A DNA stretch of 64,000 nt from Planctomycetota bacterium (GTDB taxonomy: Bacteria > Planctomycetota > UBA1135 > GCA-002686595), in NCBI GenBank assembly GCA_028278425.1, contig JANQEJ010000057.1, positions 1 to 64,000 of the forward strand, given 5' to 3'. The position numbers and the translations under genes were made by a program. How positions within the stretch are numbered: position 1 is the stretch's first letter; every line of letters starts with the position of its first letter. The notes under the pieces were generated by a model. The model was not told where the DNA came from. It ran no database searches and saw only the letters and a list, made by a program, of their open reading frames with translations. Shown in pieces: positions 56,307-63,654 of the stretch.

Positions 56307-59300
56307 TCAAGGGACGCGAAGTTCGACCTCTCCGTCTCCTCCGGACGGGACTTCCACCTCGTGTCGTATCGTCTGTCCCGTCGACGACTCCGCCTGCACG
56401 ACGTAGTTCCCTCGGGGCAAGCCGCTGAGCCACAAGCTACCATCGCCCCGCGTCATCAGCGCAAGTTGGCCAGACGAGATCACGCGCCCCTCTGCGATCC
56501 AGGTGGGCACGTCTCCCGAAACTCCAAGGGACTGCACTTCGATCTCTAGGCCCGGGACTGGGTTGCCATCTGCCTTCTTGGCTCGGACGATCAGGTTCCC
56601 CGTCCGTACAAACTGGACTTGGTGCTCCTGCTTGGAAGTTCGCGTTGCCACGGCCACCGCTTCCGTGAACCAGTAACCCGGCGCGCCCGCCTTGAGCACG
56701 TACGATCCTGGCCCGAGCTGTGTCCACATCAGGCGTCCGTCGCTGTCCGGATACCGTGCCGGGAGATCGCGCCGGCTCTCGACGTGGGTGAGGAAGGCCT
56801 TGATGCCCGTTACCGGCTTGCCGCCGTCCTTCAGTCGAAAGCGGACGGAGTACGCCGGGTCGATCTCAACGTCGACGACTGCATTCTCGTCGGCAGGGAT
56901 GTTGACGAGGATCCCGTACTGATGTCCATAGTCGGGATGGAACACGGAGAGGTGGAGCGGGTCGCAGGGTGGGCTTTGCAGGCCGGCGATGCCCTCGTTG
57001 TCCGTGCGGGCTCGCGTCGCCCAACCAGTGGTGTCATCCTGACACCTCGCGTGGATGGAGGCTCCCGAGACGGGGCTCGACGCCGGATCCACAACGCGGA
57101 CTCGAACCGGCGAGGCGACCAATCGCAGAGAGGCAGTTTGCGGGCCAGGTGCGGCCAGCTCTTGGTTCTTACGGGCTAGGAGCTCCCCCGCCGCGTTTCG
57201 AACCTCGAGCACGCTCTCGTCCCCCAGGAGGGATGGAAAGACCGTCCGACCGTCCGACACCTTGGCTCGAGTCGATCGCGGACCGGAGCCCCCGCGGTGG
57301 TACGCCGTTACGGTGGTGTCCTTCGGTAGCGCCGAGCCGTCCGAACTCTCCAATTCGACGACCAGGTGCGTGCCCGTCGCCAGCTCCCAGTCCACTTCCC
57401 AGGGAGTTCCGTTGTAGAGGTAGCGGTAAAAGCTCGACGACGCTCCGCTAGGCGACAGGATTGTGAAGGAGTAGTACCCCGCAACGCAGCCTCGAAATTC
57501 GGCGATTCCTTCGGGCGAAAAGGCCTTAGCGGGGAAGCGACGAACTCCTCCGACCGAGACCTGGTATCCGGACAGGTCGATTGCATCCTCGGCGATCAGT
57601 CGAACAGAAAGCGAACGGGCCGCGTAAAGAGGAAGCGCACCGAAGTCGAGGAGTTGTCCGGGCAAGGGCGTTGCCGAGACGTAGTCTTCCTCGTAGCCCG
57701 GCGCGTTCACGATCAAGCGAGCGTTCTTGGGAGAGAAGCCGTTCACCCGAAAGCGGCCGTCGGAGTCCACTCCCTGCGGATCGCTCCACGGCGTCATGAA
57801 CTGTCCGCCCACGCTCGTGAAGGGTTCCACCGTCGCCTCCGGCAGCGGAAGAAAAGTCTGGCCATCGATGACCCTCCCGGTCCCCACGATCGGGTCGGGG
57901 AGGTCGAGGCTTGCCTCCGCCAACTCCGTTGAGCTCACGTGAACCGTCGCCGTGTCGCTCTGAGCGAATTCCTCGTTGTAGGCATAGAGATGAAGGAGCC
58001 CTTCCGGGACGGCCTCCAGCAGATAGCGTCCTCCCGGAGCGTCCTGGACGTCGAGCCATTGAAGATCGTAGGGCGAGTCGTCCCAGTAGATGAGCTGGAA
58101 GCGTTCGACCGGCTCGTCTCCATGTCGCACGACGACCTCGACGTCGCCTGCACTGCGCAGGGAGAGGACGATCGGCTCGGGATCCTCCCGCGGCAGCGGA
58201 TACGGACCGAAGATCCAGGTCTCGTACCCCTCCGCCTTGGTGTCCAGATTGAATTCGCCTTCACGGGGCAGGCCGGCGACTTGGACAAGACCTTCGTCGT
58301 CGGAATAGAACCACTCCGTTCGGTTGGGTTCCGACTCGAAGAGACCTTGTATGCCTGCTCCGCTGATCGGCTCACCGTCCGCGCTCTGCACGAGTGCGAG
58401 AGCGGCGTGGCCCTCCTCGGCGCTGATCGTAACGAAGACTGACCCGCCCTCGTCTGGAACTGCAAAGCGCGCGAGCGGTGCCAAGAGCCCGCCGCCTACG
58501 AGTCTGCACCATGCTTCTCCGGCGGGTGGAGCCTGGAAGACGAACGGGCCGAACTTGCCGTCAGGGCGAACCGCCAGGCTGCCCAGAGTCCGGTCTCCGT
58601 GGTCGGTGCGTGCTTCCACAAACACGGATGCACCGTCGGCGAAGGGAACGACTTCACCGGACAACGAAAAGCCGGACTCTAGAACAAGGTCCACCGAAGG
58701 AACGGCGCTCCCGGAGTACGTGGAAGAGACCTGGTCACCGTGGATGGCGCGAATCGACGCCTCATCGAGCATGGCGGGAAGGACGCAACGACCGTCTTGA
58801 TCCGTCGTCGCTGTGCGGAAGAAGACACGCTGGCTGCGGACCTCCCATTCGTCGCGGTGTCGTTCATCGCTCCAGAGGACGAAGCCGCGTTGCTCGACGC
58901 GTGCCCCGGGAATCGCGGTGTCCCAGGCGTCTCGGACTCTCACCCGGATAGAGTCCTGTTCCTCGAGTCGTATCGCCGGCTTCCCTAGCAAGTCTCCTTC
59001 GCTGAGCAGGAGAATACGAGCTGCTTCATTGCCGGAATGTGTTGCCCACAGTACAGAGGGGACAGGAGGCTCCTCGAGGGGCAACTGAATCGCGAATGCA
59101 CCAGTGGAGTCGGTAAGTGTTTCGATCGTCGCACGAGCCAGCCTCTCCCATTGCTGGCTCCGCCATGAGTTGACCGCAAACTCGTCTCGTAAGGGAGTCC
59201 AGGTTACGGAGACGCCTTCGAGAGGTTGGTCATCTGCGGTCAGGACACGACCTGTCAGGTGCGTGGTTGCAGTCTCTGCTCGCCGCTGACCAAGCGCGTC

Positions 59301-59498
59301 GCGAGCGGGCACAGCAAGAGCATCGGGAGCAGCTTCATCCGGCTGCGCGTCTCTCGTGGATGCGGCGGCTTCCGATGTGGCTGCTCCTACAGGTGCAGCG
59401 AGTGAAGAGTCGGTGTCGACTCTCGGCCAGGAGAACCACGATGCTGTCGCCGCGGCAGCCAAAAGGGCTCCAACGATCGCAAGGCGACTCAGCCTCAT
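56307..59498 (-). CDS. giant exported carboxypeptidase-regulatory-like protein, copy 1
   Basis: A 1063-aa protein with an N-terminal membrane segment (RLAIVGALLAAAATASWFSW) and an Ala/Asp-rich linker. A series of carboxypeptidase-regulatory-like and Ig-like beta-sandwich modules follows, starting LTGRVLTADDQPLEGVSVTWTPLRDEF, with later ones at LSGEVVPFADG, VGTGRVIDGQTFLPLPEATV and VRVVDPASSPVSGASIHARC. It is a paralogue of the 52478 protein along its whole length, for example NARLIVNAPGYEEDYVSATPLPGQLLDFGALPLY and AGAPGYWFTEAVAVATRTS. No protease motif is seen. It starts 17 bases after the small peptide gene. Its role at the cell surface is inferred. Confidence 0.8.
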   Translation of the reverse strand: MRLSRLAIVGALLAAAATASWFSWPRVDTDSSLAAPVGAATSEAAASTRDAQPDEAAPDALAVPARDALGQRRAETATTHLTGRVLTADDQPLEGVSVTWTPLRDEFAVNSWRSQQWERLARATIETLTDSTGAFAIQLPLEEPPVPSVLWATHSGNEAARILLLSEGDLLGKPAIRLEEQDSIRVRVRDAWDTAIPGARVEQRGFVLWSDERHRDEWEVRSQRVFFRTATTDQDGRCVLPAMLDEASIRAIHGDQVSSTYSGSAVPSVDLVLESGFSLSGEVVPFADGASVFVEARTDHGDRTLGSLAVRPDGKFGPFVFQAPPAGEAWCRLVGGGLLAPLARFAVPDEGGSVFVTISAEEGHAALALVQSADGEPISGAGIQGLFESEPNRTEWFYSDDEGLVQVAGLPREGEFNLDTKAEGYETWIFGPYPLPREDPEPIVLSLRSAGDVEVVVRHGDEPVERFQLIYWDDSPYDLQWLDVQDAPGGRYLLEAVPEGLLHLYAYNEEFAQSDTATVHVSSTELAEASLDLPDPIVGTGRVIDGQTFLPLPEATVEPFTSVGGQFMTPWSDPQGVDSDGRFRVNGFSPKNARLIVNAPGYEEDYVSATPLPGQLLDFGALPLYAARSLSVRLIAEDAIDLSGYQVSVGGVRRFPAKAFSPEGIAEFRGCVAGYYSFTILSPSGASSSFYRYLYNGTPWEVDWELATGTHLVVELESSDGSALPKDTTVTAYHRGGSGPRSTRAKVSDGRTVFPSLLGDESVLEVRNAAGELLARKNQELAAPGPQTASLRLVASPVRVRVVDPASSPVSGASIHARCQDDTTGWATRARTDNEGIAGLQSPPCDPLHLSVFHPDYGHQYGILVNIPADENAVVDVEIDPAYSVRFRLKDGGKPVTGIKAFLTHVESRRDLPARYPDSDGRLMWTQLGPGSYVLKAGAPGYWFTEAVAVATRTSKQEHQVQFVRTGNLIVRAKKADGNPVPGLEIEVQSLGVSGDVPTWIAEGRVISSGQLALMTRGDGSLWLSGLPRGNYVVQAESSTGQTIRHEVEVPSGGDGEVELRVP

Positions 59499-59515
59499 CT
59501 TCTTGAGACGCGTGC

Positions 59516-59719
59516 CTATCCGCCTCCACCGCCTCCGCCGCCGACGGTTCTCTTGGCGACCTTGCGATTTGGCGGTGTATCGGTACTTGAATCGCTTGGA
59601 CTCGCGGAGCTGTCCCCATCAGAGGGAGGAGGTGATGCACCGACTGCCCAGAGCGACGTTGTCGCACCGAGCAAGAGCACGACAAGAAAAGACACAACGA
59701 GGCGTCTAGAGCAGCGCAT
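59516..59719 (-). CDS. small exported Pro/Ser/Gly-rich peptide, copy 1
   Basis: A 67-aa product from ATG 59719 (the track shows it only as the end of a 128-aa ORF). Its start overlaps the 3' end of the TPR-like gene by 14 bases, so it is translationally coupled. It has an export signal (RRLVVSFLVVLLLGATTSLWAVGA), then PPPSDGDSSASPSDSSTDTPPNRK and a C-terminal run of eight Gly. The layout of signal, PPP, SS.DTP..RK and terminal Gly is shared with the peptide at 55914. It lies 17 bases before giant copy 1. No function is known. Confidence 0.65.
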   Translation of the reverse strand: MRCSRRLVVSFLVVLLLGATTSLWAVGASPPPSDGDSSASPSDSSTDTPPNRKVAKRTVGGGGGGGG

Positions 59720-60644
59720 GCAAGCACTCCCGGGGAAAGGGGCCCACGTTGTCCGCAAGCTGGAGGGCCAGTTCGCGGCGTTTCGGGGGCAAGGTCCATT
59801 GGCTTCCGTCACTAATCGTCCGGACGCGGTTCGCGGCATCCTCGAGGCGCCGTTTGGGTAGCTGATCGAGATCGGCGATAACGCTCGCTGCCTCGTGCAC
59901 ATCCTTGCCGTCGCCGAGCTGGAGATCTAGGTAGACGACATTCAGGAGATACTCGACTGAAATGCTGGGGTCGAGATCGCCCGCAAGCGCGATGCTTGCC
60001 GCTTCTTTGTATGCCGCGAGCGCCTCCGCGGGTCTACGTAGATCGGTTAGCGCCATACCGACGGTACCGAGTGCAGAGGCGCGGATTCGCGGTGAATGTG
60101 GCTCAGCGGCGACTTCTCGCCCCAACCTAACGGCGGAGTTGAACTGCCCCAGTGCACAGGTCTCAAACACCAAGTACGCGCGGGCGTTTGGCGCATCTTC
60201 GAGCTCGAGGGAGGCCCAGAGCAACCTCATACGAGAGGGCATTGTGGGCTCGCCTCTCGGCCGAATGAAGCGTTCCAGCACCAGCACCTCCGGCCTATTC
60301 TGTAGTGCCTCCGGCAGGGCGGCGAGCCGATCTCGCGCGATCCCTTCGAGCTGTTGCCGCGACTTCGTCATCACTCGTCGGTTACGCGCCGATGCCGGGT
60401 GCGCGAAGAACTCCGACAAGAAGGCTTCCCTCAACAGCCACGCCATCTCATGCCGGTGAACCTCCAGAAGCTTCTCCTCCGCCGGCAACAACCCCGTCCG
60501 CGAAGCCGCCACCTGCAAGCTCCCATCCCTCAACCCACAAAGCAACTTCCGCGGCTCCGTCAGGAACAACGACGCCCTCGGATCCTTCGACAGATCCGCG
60601 ATGACTTGCTCGAGGTCGGGATCGATGGGCGCAAGGTCAGCCAT
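59706..60644 (-). CDS. TPR-like helical protein of the giant-protein cluster
   Basis: A 312-aa cytoplasmic protein. Start ATG 60644 is chosen over the track start because GGAGG sits 5 bases before it and it overlaps the upstream gene stop (ATGGCTGA). Residues of about 60-290 are helical, with a TPR-like pair near the C-terminus (ASALGTVGMALTDLRRPAEALAAYKEAASIAL and VEYLLNVVYLDLQLGDGKDVHEAASVI). The N-terminal 60 residues (DPDLEQVIADLSKDPRASLFLTEPRKLL) are not recognised. It lies between the sigma-like gene and the small peptide in a coupled operon, which suggests a regulator or assembly partner. Confidence 0.62.
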   Translation of the reverse strand: MADLAPIDPDLEQVIADLSKDPRASLFLTEPRKLLCGLRDGSLQVAASRTGLLPAEEKLLEVHRHEMAWLLREAFLSEFFAHPASARNRRVMTKSRQQLEGIARDRLAALPEALQNRPEVLVLERFIRPRGEPTMPSRMRLLWASLELEDAPNARAYLVFETCALGQFNSAVRLGREVAAEPHSPRIRASALGTVGMALTDLRRPAEALAAYKEAASIALAGDLDPSISVEYLLNVVYLDLQLGDGKDVHEAASVIADLDQLPKRRLEDAANRVRTISDGSQWTLPPKRRELALQLADNVGPFPRECLHALL

Positions 60645-61263
60645 CCGGACCTCCTTCCTCGTTCCTCCGCTCTTCCATCGCAAGGAGGACCGCCTGCGAG
60701 GCTAGCCGAAGAGCCTCCCGCGCCTTGTCCGGCGGCCCATAGCCCTCGGCGACGTAACGGTTGAGCGTCTTGCCCGCGATCGCCACGGCGTAGAAGACGC
60801 GACGTTGATCGATCGGCAGGTTGTTCACGGTAAGACACACGAGCCGCGTGAGCTCCAATTCGATTCCGGAAAGCTCGGAGAACAAGCGATAGTATTCCAC
60901 CTCGGGCGATTCCGAGACGGGGAGCCGGCGGGATTCCTCCTGGTACTGGCTGATGCCGAGGTCCTTCGCCGACTTGATGATGCACCGGTCGAGCCATTCG
61001 CCGAGCGAGGGGGATCCCTCGTAGAACATCGACTCGAAGGCGACGCGCGCGAGGCAATGCTCGACGAAGGTCTTCGGGTTCAGGAGCAGCGCTTCGCGGG
61101 CCAGCGCGCCGAGCGCGCGCGGCAGGATGTCGAGCGGGTCGCCGTCGTGCAGGCGCCGCAGGATCTCGGGGGGAGAGCCGCCGCGGAGAATGTCGGAGCC
61201 GGGGAAGCGAACCTCATCGGAGGCCTTTCCCGTTTCGCCGGTTCCCTCTCTCCTTTCCTCCAA
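60637..61263 (-). CDS. sigma-factor-like/HTH protein of the giant-protein cluster
   Basis: A 208-aa protein starting at TTG 61263 with GAGGAG 6 bases upstream (no ATG or GTG fits). The C-terminal half has the flavour of ECF sigma region 4: NNLPIDQRRVFYAVAIAGKTLNRYVAEGYGPPDKAREALRLASQAVLLAM. Residues of about 85-110 (SLGEWLDRCIIKSAKDLG) resemble region 2.4. The match is by eye, and the family may be a divergent sigma-like or anti-sigma-like group. It is the first gene of the coupled run leading to the TPR-like protein, small peptide and giant protein, so it may control that run. Confidence 0.6.
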   Translation of the reverse strand: MEERREGTGETGKASDEVRFPGSDILRGGSPPEILRRLHDGDPLDILPRALGALAREALLLNPKTFVEHCLARVAFESMFYEGSPSLGEWLDRCIIKSAKDLGISQYQEESRRLPVSESPEVEYYRLFSELSGIELELTRLVCLTVNNLPIDQRRVFYAVAIAGKTLNRYVAEGYGPPDKAREALRLASQAVLLAMEERRNEEGGPDG

Positions 61264-61565
61264 GCTCTACTCCTCGTTGGGGATCACGGAGGATGCAGCC
61301 GCAAGGTAACGATGCGAGTCTAGGGCATCCCCTCCGCACCGGCAACGGCTCCTGAGACTCTCTCGACCGCGAATGGAGAACCGCTGACGCAGCTCGTTCC
61401 GTGCGACGAGCACAACACAACCTCGGACCATGGCCAGCCCGATCAGCTCAATAGGAACGCGGCTCAACGGGATGCACGCACGAGAAGGGCGAACGGTCGG
61501 AATCCTCGGCGATTCCTGCCGCCGTCGTCTGACCGAGCTCACCTAATCGGTTGAGCCGTAGACGG
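61264..61565. other. intergenic region upstream of the sigma-like gene
   Basis: About 300 bases without a convincing gene. It should hold the promoter for the minus-strand cluster. I see no clear -10/-35 pair, palindrome or terminator. Confidence 0.5.
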
Positions 61566-61856
61566 TTAGCGACTTGTCTCAGGGGCGGCTATTCCCGCCG
61601 AAAGCCGCCCCTGCCGGGAAGCCTGGAAGGCCATTGTCACCGCCGCTGCCGCGCCCATCTCCGCGCTGAGCGTCTCGATCACGTCCGTCACCGCCGCGTT
61701 CTCCGGCTCTCGATCGCTCGCGGGTTCAGAGTTGTGGTTGAAGAACAGGACGTAGTCGCGAAGCGTGAGGAGCGCGGTGGCCGTCCCCAGATCCGTCGCG
61801 TGAACTTGCTCTCGCAAGCTGGCGAAGCGCGTCGGGGCCTGCCGTGCGAGTCGCAC
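61566..61856 (-). CDS. hypothetical 96-aa ORF next to a G-tract
   Basis: A 96-aa ORF starting at GTG 61856, one base after a run of 15 G on the coding strand. The product (LREQVHATDLGTATALLTLRDYVLFFNHNSEPASD, then VTDVIETLSAEMGAAAAVTMAFQ) has amphipathic helices but no match I know. It lies 68 bases after the MKPI-type gene and could be part of that unit. Coding status is uncertain. A change of tract length would fuse it to an upstream GTG. Confidence 0.35.
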   Translation of the reverse strand: MRLARQAPTRFASLREQVHATDLGTATALLTLRDYVLFFNHNSEPASDREPENAAVTDVIETLSAEMGAAAAVTMAFQASRQGRLSAGIAAPETSR

Positions 61857-61857
61857 T

Positions 61858-61872
61858 CCCCCCCCCCCCCCC
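61858..61872. repeat. homopolymeric tract, 15 C (plus) / 15 G (minus)
   Basis: An uninterrupted run of 15 C on the plus strand, in front of the start of the 61566 ORF. No other run of this length was noticed. It may be a slippage site or an assembly length error. Confidence 0.85.
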
Positions 61873-61923
61873 GGAACGCACTACGGGCGACTCAGTTGTT
61901 CGGCAAGCCCGAGTCCGGCGCCC

Positions 61924-62586
61924 TCATTCGTAGATTCGCCTCTGTCCTTCCGGGCCAAAGATAACCGCGAGCGTCCTGCGCCATCCGTCGATCAGTTCTG
62001 GCTTCCTGGATGCTAGCGATTTCTTGAGTCTTTCATTTCTCGCTGCGTCCGCGCGGTGCTCGGCCTGACCTTGGGTCACGAGCCACCATTGCTCGTTCCA
62101 TTCCGTCATCGCATGGCGGAACTCCCGATACGCGACGAGGAACTCATCCAATTGACCCTTCAGAGGGATCTCTCCCAACGGTTCGATGACGTACGAGATG
62201 ATGGTCTCTTGGTCGTCGGGCTCGTACTGCCGGCCGAAGCCCTCTTTGAACATCAGCGCCAGGCCTTCACCGAGCTGGGACCGGTAGAAGTAACAATCGC
62301 GCTTGAGCTCATCGACTCGTTCCTCAAGGGCGAATACCTCTTCGTAGAGCGCGTTGATGGTTCCTTGTTTGCTCTCACATTCGCTGCAGGGTCCTTTGCT
62401 TTCCGCGGTCGGAACTGAAACCCTCCTCGACGGCGCCAACTGGAGTTCGATGCGGCTGGCCTTCGGAGTACCTGGGTCCGATGTGACAACCTGTTGTTGT
62501 CGAACAGCGGAGGAGCCTGGTTTCAAGGCAACGAATCCCAGGGCCAGAAGGGCGAGCCCTGCCAAGCTCAGCAAGATCGGCTTCAT
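61924..62586 (-). CDS. exported/anchored CxxC coiled-coil protein (MKPI family), copy B
   Basis: A 220-aa protein with a signal or anchor (MKPILLSLAGLALLALGFVALKPG), a 45-residue low-complexity linker, then CSECESKQGTINALYEEVFALEERVDELKRDCYFYRSQLGEGLALMF. This is a CxxC followed by a coiled coil. A helical C-terminal part (WWLVTQGQAEHRADAARNERLKKSLASRKPELIDGWRRTL) ends it. A clear paralogue (MKPIALSLAGLVLLALGF, CSACDSKQATINALYADIEALERRIDVLQRD) lies on the other strand at 63655. The CxxC could carry a metal or disulfide. The function is unknown. Confidence 0.72.
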   Translation of the reverse strand: MKPILLSLAGLALLALGFVALKPGSSAVRQQQVVTSDPGTPKASRIELQLAPSRRVSVPTAESKGPCSECESKQGTINALYEEVFALEERVDELKRDCYFYRSQLGEGLALMFKEGFGRQYEPDDQETIISYVIEPLGEIPLKGQLDEFLVAYREFRHAMTEWNEQWWLVTQGQAEHRADAARNERLKKSLASRKPELIDGWRRTLAVIFGPEGQRRIYE

Positions 62587-62628
62587 TATGTTCTATTCCA
62601 ACTCAGCGACGGGACGCCCCGCCGAATG

Positions 62629-62765
62629 TCAGGCGCTAATGGTCCAGTTTCCAGTCGTGTTGACCAGGTTGTACCGCGCAGCAAGAGCCGCCCTATCGGG
62701 CAACTCGGTCGTTTGGCAAAGCTGAGGCCGCCGGCTTAGCCCCGTCCCTGAAGTTGCGGAATCGC
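62629..62765 (-). pseudogene. decayed 3' remnant of the 63019-type gene
   Basis: Directly before the MKPI gene copy B the minus strand encodes ...RYNLVNTTGNWTISA-stop. This parallels the C-terminus DNVINTTGTWTIHP-stop of the intact gene at 63019. At the DNA level AACACGACTGGAAACTGGACCAT resembles AACACGACCGGAACCTGGACCAT. Farther upstream the likeness fades (NFRDG in another frame), so it is frameshifted or truncated. The track ORF 62629-62967 covers it but starts in unrelated sequence. Confidence 0.6.
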
Positions 62766-63018
62766 CGCATCTTAAGACTTCCCCAGTGCGCCGAACGGGA
62801 TGAAACAGAGCCAAGAATCCCGACAGCCGGATCAGATTGCGCGTGCCTTGTCCCAGAAACTCGTGCTCGCCCAACAGCCGATCGGGCCGTTGCGAGTGGG
62901 GAATCTGTTGGGGACAGAGCGGCGTGTGACCGCCCTGCCCATCGCTTGATCCGCAGATCCCAGCCAACCCCAGGGGGGACGCTGGGTATGCAGAACTTCA
63001 GCACCAAAGATCATAACG

Positions 63019-63591
63019 ATGCATGCACTCAAGCACCTGATCGCCATCCTGCTCGGGATGGTGGCGCTCTCGTTCATCTCGATGGCGGGGCAATCCTCCG
63101 ACACCGGCGGAGTGGAAACAGCCCACAACTGGACCGAAGATGAGATCGGGGATGAATCCTCGGGCACGTCCGGTGGCGGCTCAGCACTCACCAAGTCCAA
63201 CGACAAGGGCAAGCTCAAGTGGAAGTCCTGCTCCGGCAAGAAGACAGGGAGGCACCAGCACGACCCCCACGAGACCATCACCTTCTCGGGCGGTGCGAGC
63301 GGCTCGGCCCACGGCACAGGTTCGAAAACTACGGTCAGCGTCTCCGGCGGCGGCGAGGTTGAGGTCGGGAAACCCGATGGATCAGGCTCCGGCGACGCCG
63401 ATGGCTCTACCGTTTGCATCGACGGCAACAAGTCTAAGATCAACGTGAACGGAGAGGGGGTTACCATCAACTTCAATGACAAGCCCCACGACAATACCGT
63501 GAATGCCAAAGGCTCCGGCACGATCAATCTGAACGGCGCTCCTGGCGACAACGTGATAAACACGACCGGAACCTGGACCATCCATCCCTAA
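63019..63591 (+). CDS. small secreted beta-repeat protein, intact copy
   Basis: A 190-aa protein with an export signal (KHLIAILLGMVALSFISMAGQ). The body is rich in Gly, Ser, Asn, Asp and Lys with a short strand pattern (TVSVSGGGEVEVG, KINVNGEGVTINFND, TVNAKGSGTINLNG, NVINTTGTWTI). This suggests a small beta-solenoid or fibre of about 7-10 residues per turn. It has two Cys in SCSGKKTG and TVCIDG. A hairpin and then the MKPI-type gene copy A follow. The remnant at 62629 shares its C-terminus. Function and partners are not known. Confidence 0.65.
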   Translation: MHALKHLIAILLGMVALSFISMAGQSSDTGGVETAHNWTEDEIGDESSGTSGGGSALTKSNDKGKLKWKSCSGKKTGRHQHDPHETITFSGGASGSAHGTGSKTTVSVSGGGEVEVGKPDGSGSGDADGSTVCIDGNKSKINVNGEGVTINFNDKPHDNTVNAKGSGTINLNGAPGDNVINTTGTWTIHP

Positions 63592-63601
63592 CGCCTCACG
63601 C

Positions 63602-63627
63602 GGCGCCCTGCGGACCCGCAGGGCGCC
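63602..63627 (+). terminator. strong hairpin between the two genes of unit A
   Basis: GGCGCCCTGCG-GACC-CGCAGGGCGCC is a perfect 11-bp stem starting 10 bases after the stop of the 63019 gene. No U-run follows, so it may be a pause, processing or partial termination site that separates expression of the two genes. Confidence 0.55.
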
Positions 63628-63654
63628 GCCCCACGCAAGACTGACGATAGAGCA

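Noticed and set aside
62693-63007. 104-aa minus ORF between the two MKPI genes
   Set aside because: Most of it has no likeness to the 63019 protein. Only the short 3' part fits the decayed copy.
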